DNA of 10,702 bases from Deltaproteobacteria bacterium (GTDB taxonomy: Bacteria > Desulfobacterota > Desulfobacteria > Desulfobacterales > JAUVGT01). The notes beneath the pieces were generated by a model. The model was not told where the DNA came from. It searched no databases and saw only the letters and a list, made by a program, of their open reading frames with translations. Position 1 is the stretch's first letter, and each line of letters starts with the position of its first letter. The position numbers were made by a program, and so were the translations under genes. The stretch lies in the NCBI GenBank assembly GCA_030593645.1, contig JAUVGT010000156.1, positions 1-10,702 on the forward strand, in the 5' to 3' direction. This document shows positions 7,538 through 10,702 of the stretch, piece by piece.

Positions 7538-10510
7538 TTAATTGTTAAGCGGGAACTGTAGAACAAAAGTTGATCCCTTATTTTTACCTTTGCTTTCGAC
7601 CCGTATTTTACCTCCAATTTCTGCCATAGTATTTGCGCTGTTATGAAGGTTAATATTCTGGCTGCCCTTTTTAAATGAAAAGTCCTGGTTAAAAATCAGC
7701 TTTTTTGTTTCTTTGGTGATACCGAGCCCGGTATCACTGATTCTAATAAATGCGCTCCCGGAATTTTCACTGACCGATATTCCCATCTTCCGTGTTGAGT
7801 TATCACCCATGATCATGGAGTTTTTTGAAATGTTGATCAGGTTTGTAAGAATACTTATGAGTTTGATCTTTTGTGTCGATATTGCCGGTTTGCCCTGAAA
7901 ATCCGTTTCAATTTTAATATGATGTTCATTAAGCGCGTTCTGGTGCAGTAAGAGTGTATCTTCAATAATTTTATCCAGCCTGCACTCTTCGACGATGACC
8001 ACACCGATATATTCCTGGAGTGTTTCGATAACTTTGGCTATTGAATTGCTTTTTTTAACAAGGCGATTGGTATTTTTTAATATCTGACTGTTTTCATCAT
8101 CCATTAATTTTTCAATTTCAAGATAATATCGAAACAGTTTTTTCCCCTTTCTGTCGTATAAGACAAAATCTTCCAGGTTATCTATATTTTGTCTCAATAG
8201 ATCACCTGCTTGTTTCAGTTTAAGAACCGATGATTTTTTTACGATATCCAGGATAATGCTGCCTGAAGTCTGAACACTATTTAAAATATTGCCGATATTG
8301 TGTATGGTTTCAGCGGCGATGTCGGCCATGCCGGCTTCATGGGCTTTTCCGATTAAATCTTTTATCTTTAAATTAGCCTCCTCCAGTTCTTTCTTTTCTA
8401 CTGTAAGAAGGTTATTCAGCCGGTTCACTTCACTATGTTTTATGGAATTTTCCAGCGCGCCTGCGATATAACCTCCCATCGCCATTAACATGTCGATATG
8501 GTACTGCGTGTAGCTGTTCGCTTTGTAGCTTTGGACCATAAAAACCCCGATGGTTCTTTCTTCCACAAATAGGGGAAGACAGAAAATAGAAAGCGGCATA
8601 CCTGATAGAACCTTCAGCATGGTCAGATAATGATGATAATGATCGACTTCCTTTTTGACATCATTGATCATGATTGCTTTTTTGTCATGGATACAGTCGG
8701 CCTCAAGACTGTCTGATGAGTTGACAGTTAAATGATCTATGTTTACCGCGATAGCGTTTTCGATTAAATATTTATACTGAATCCGGTCTATTTTTTGATC
8801 ATAAAGAGCAATTCCAAGAACATCCACATCCATCAGGCTGTTCACACTTTCATAGATCTTTTTGATCACCTCCTGGATATTAATTGTGGAGGTTATTTTT
8901 CTGCCGATGGAACTGATAATGGAAATATTCTGATACGATTCTTCCAGATCTTCTTTGGCCCGTCGATATTGATCCACACTCTCGATTAATGCCTCATTTG
9001 TTCTTTTTCGTTCGATGGCAAGGGCAACCTGATCGGAAACCGAACTGAATATTTCCACATCTTTCTGATTATAAAGATCCGGGTTGGTATGGCTCTGGGC
9101 CGCCATTACACCGATCACTTCGCCCTTGATTTTAAGCGGAGTTCCAAGCCAGACCATAGATGGCGTGCCATAGGCATTCTTTTTTAGTTTCTTAAGGCGT
9201 TCCAGCCTTTCGTTTTTTTTTGATAAAACCGGTTTGCCGCTGGTAATAACACTTGCGGTTGTCGAGGGATTGTCGGGATTACTGATATTTTTGATCGACG
9301 GGACAATTTCCTTGTCTATTTCATCCACATAATAGGGGAATGTGGCTGAATCAGTCCGCTGATCATATAAAGCAATATAAAAATTGGTTACATCAATAAT
9401 CCTTCCCAGGGATTTATGAATTGATGCATAAAGTTCATCCAGGTTTCGAGTGGTATTCACCGCGTTGGATATTTTAAATAATACCTGGTTAATCTCTTCA
9501 CTTTCCTTGAGCGCCTCTTCAGTTTGTTTGCGTTCGATTGCGATAGCGATTTGCTCCGAAACAGAGAGCAGAACCTCCATATCCTTTTGATTGTATCTTT
9601 CAGGATCAGAATAACTTTGGGCCACCATGGCCCCGATAGTCTTTCCTTTTACTTTTAACGGAACCCCGAGCCATAATTCAGACGGTGTGCCGGTAAATTC
9701 TTTATAATACTTACCGGTATGGTCAAGTACTTCTTTTTTTGAAATTAATAGCGGCCGTTCAGTTTGAATCAATTTACTTGTTAAACTCGTCGATTTACTT
9801 GCGTTTTCTATGATATCTATATCGTTGTCAATCTGGTCCGTATCAAAAGGGAAGGAGATCATATCCTTTTTTTCATCATACAGGGCAATATAAAAATTGG
9901 TCACATCGATGATTTCACCAAGGATATGGTGTATGGTTTTAAAAAGTTCATCCAGATTAAATGTGGTGTTGACGGCGTTTGCTATGGAAAACAATATTTT
10001 ATTGATCGCCTCACTCTCTTTCAGGGCGTCTTCAGCTCGTTTTCGTTCAATGGCAAGCGCAATCTGATCGGATACCGAATCCAATATTTCAATATCGCTG
10101 TCATCAAAAAGATCCGGATTGGTGTAGCTCTGGGTTGTCATCACACCGATCACTTCATTATTCATCATCAGAGGGACTCCAAGCCATGCCATTGAAGAGG
10201 AACCGACCACATTTCCTTCATTGAACCTTTTCAGTAATTCATCTTTTTTAAAAAGAATCGGTTTGCGGGCTTTTATCACTTCACTGGTCAGTGAGGGTGA
10301 GTCATCCGATATTATAATATCATCAATGAAATCTTCAACCTGATCCACTTCATCAACATAATAGGGAAATGAAATGATATCTTTTTTCTTGTTGTACAGT
10401 GCGATAAAAAAATTTTTTACATCGATAATTCTCAATAGTGAAAAATGGATGAGCTGATACATTTCATCCAGGTTGGTTGTGGTGTTGACCGCGTTGGATA
10501 TCTCGAACAA
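7538..10510 (-). CDS. Multi-GAF histidine-kinase-like protein with degenerate ATP-binding domain; 5' end uncertain
   Basis: About 990 residues numbered from TTG 10510. Three GAF units come first (to about residue 513, same subfamilies as the opposite gene), then a divergent GAF (about 530-690), a coiled coil (about 690-725), an H-box AETIHNIGNILNSV with candidate phosphoacceptor H737, and a C-terminal HATPase-like domain. The H-box belongs to the HNxGN class, where Asn follows His instead of the usual Glu. G1 (DTGLGI, D926) is intact. The N-box reads NLINISKNSM, placing Ile894 where the Mg-binding Asn is expected, and the G2 glycines expected as GxGLH read NINLH (952-954). It may therefore be a poor kinase or pseudokinase. 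No membrane segment or output domain is seen. TTG 10510 falls inside the first helix of GAF A and lacks a well-spaced ribosome binding site, while homologous residues continue upstream, so the true start or a lost N-terminus is unresolved. The STAS-like gene follows after 12 bases. Confidence 0.88.
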   Translation of the reverse strand: MFEISNAVNTTTNLDEMYQLIHFSLLRIIDVKNFFIALYNKKKDIISFPYYVDEVDQVEDFIDDIIISDDSPSLTSEVIKARKPILFKKDELLKRFNEGNVVGSSSMAWLGVPLMMNNEVIGVMTTQSYTNPDLFDDSDIEILDSVSDQIALAIERKRAEDALKESEAINKILFSIANAVNTTFNLDELFKTIHHILGEIIDVTNFYIALYDEKKDMISFPFDTDQIDNDIDIIENASKSTSLTSKLIQTERPLLISKKEVLDHTGKYYKEFTGTPSELWLGVPLKVKGKTIGAMVAQSYSDPERYNQKDMEVLLSVSEQIAIAIERKQTEEALKESEEINQVLFKISNAVNTTRNLDELYASIHKSLGRIIDVTNFYIALYDQRTDSATFPYYVDEIDKEIVPSIKNISNPDNPSTTASVITSGKPVLSKKNERLERLKKLKKNAYGTPSMVWLGTPLKIKGEVIGVMAAQSHTNPDLYNQKDVEIFSSVSDQVALAIERKRTNEALIESVDQYRRAKEDLEESYQNISIISSIGRKITSTINIQEVIKKIYESVNSLMDVDVLGIALYDQKIDRIQYKYLIENAIAVNIDHLTVNSSDSLEADCIHDKKAIMINDVKKEVDHYHHYLTMLKVLSGMPLSIFCLPLFVEERTIGVFMVQSYKANSYTQYHIDMLMAMGGYIAGALENSIKHSEVNRLNNLLTVEKKELEEANLKIKDLIGKAHEAGMADIAAETIHNIGNILNSVQTSGSIILDIVKKSSVLKLKQAGDLLRQNIDNLEDFVLYDRKGKKLFRYYLEIEKLMDDENSQILKNTNRLVKKSNSIAKVIETLQEYIGVVIVEECRLDKIIEDTLLLHQNALNEHHIKIETDFQGKPAISTQKIKLISILTNLINISKNSMIMGDNSTRKMGISVSENSGSAFIRISDTGLGITKETKKLIFNQDFSFKKGSQNINLHNSANTMAEIGGKIRVESKGKNKGSTFVLQFPLNN

Positions 10511-10522
10511 TACCTGATTTAT
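8972..10522 (-). repeat. Three-unit tandem GAF array within the minus-strand kinase gene
   Basis: Units begin at 10522 (upstream of the TTG), 10006 and 9493, with periods of 172, 171 and 174 residues. Each carries the NAVNTT opening, WLGxPL core, QS(Y/H)xxP and SVSxQxAxAIERK closing motifs seen in the opposite gene. By core sequence the order is c-b-a. The b-a junction (TEEALKESEEINQ then NTTRNLDELY) is nearly identical to the junction between units 5 and 6 of the plus-strand gene. Confidence 0.88.
9839..9958 (-). repeat. Copy 2 of the inverted ~120-bp block shared with the plus-strand kinase
   Basis: Read on the minus strand, this part of GAF unit B matches 2603-2722 with about 10 mismatches in 120 bases by eye. 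It lies in the most conserved stretch of the b-type GAF, from the NLDELFKTIHHILG region to the FPFDTD region. Confidence 0.8.
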
Positions 10523-10575
10523 TTTTTCAGCGTGTTTTAATCCCTTAATGTTTTCAACCTCATTTTTATTTTATC

Positions 10576-10603
10576 AAATAAAACCTGGTCCTTTGGGCCA
10601 GGT
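10576..10603 (-). terminator. Intrinsic terminator on the minus strand
   Basis: On the minus strand ACCTGGCCC (10603-10595), loop AAA, and GGACCAGGT (10591-10583) form a 9-bp stem with one wobble pair, followed by TTTATTT (10582-10576). The plus strand has no T-tract after the stem. It should end a minus-strand transcript entering from the right edge, so the GAF kinase gene needs its own promoter in the ~70 bases between here and its start. I could not identify convincing -35/-10 boxes there. Confidence 0.65.
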
Positions 10604-10637
10604 CAGAGATAAATGGCTCTGCCATAAGAAATAAATC

Positions 10638-10672
10638 AAAGTGACTAAAGTGAGCTAAAGTGCACTAAAGTT
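10638..10672. repeat. Short tandem repeat, 4 units of about 9-10 bases
   Basis: AAAGTG-type units begin at 10638, 10647, 10657 and 10667 (aaagtgact, aaagtgagct, aaagtgcact, aaagttcc). There is no open frame across them. They sit in non-coding sequence upstream of the terminator, next to ccatcgccgctaaagc, which looks like repeat-derived intergenic DNA running off the window. Confidence 0.6.
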
Positions 10673-10702
10673 CCATCGCCGCTAAAGCTATGCGGACAGT
10701 TC

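Noticed and set aside
7077..7541. Plus-strand frames at 7077-7286 and 7332-7541
   Set aside because: They are antisense to the STAS-like gene, which has better spacing, context and a plausible fold pattern.
7426..7617. Minus-strand frame spanning the kinase-STAS junction
   Set aside because: It overlaps both real genes out of frame and has no features.
10566..10625. 19-residue minus-strand frame starting ATG 10625 that runs through the terminator hairpin
   Set aside because: It has no ribosome binding site, crosses the terminator stem and is not in frame with the GAF gene.
10638..10672. CRISPR-like array
   Set aside because: Units are about 9-10 bases with no unique spacers and no cas genes.

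Overview
The window (10.7 kb, AT-leaning) holds two very large cytoplasmic sensor-kinase genes that converge tail to tail, plus one small gene cotranscribed with the second. Codon use, intergenic palindromes and the style of the GAF-kinases suggest a Desulfobacterota bacterium (Desulfobacterales-like sulfate reducer). This is judged from general resemblance only; no ribosomal or housekeeping marker is present.

Layout. 1-250: an ~80-bp-arm imperfect palindrome (11-183), then a short leader with a plausible ribosome binding site. 251-6652 (+): a ~2133-residue hybrid histidine kinase with seven near-identical tandem GAF domains, an eighth divergent GAF, HisKA, HATPase, two receivers and a C-terminal HPt. 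6653-7162: no convincing gene, but a patch of nested inverted repeats. 7163-7525 (-): a 120-residue STAS-like protein. 7538-10510 (-): a ~990-residue protein with three GAF domains of the same subfamilies, one divergent GAF, a coiled coil, a HNIGN-type H-box and a C-terminal ATPase domain whose N-box and G2-box are eroded. 10576-10702: a minus-strand intrinsic terminator and a short tandem repeat, with a gene probably ending just outside the right edge.

How it may work (inference). Neither large protein has a membrane segment or a DNA-binding output, so both should sense cytoplasmic signals. The first carries every residue needed for a His-Asp-His phosphorelay. The second keeps its candidate phosphoacceptor histidine but seems to have lost residues normally needed to hold Mg-ATP. 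Because their GAF rods are so alike, the two could hetero-associate, the degenerate kinase acting as regulator or phosphoacceptor of the first, with the small STAS-like protein as an accessory switch. The most unusual points are the higher-order GAF repeat pattern, its sharing between convergent genes, the eroded kinase domain, and the missing normal start codon of the second gene.
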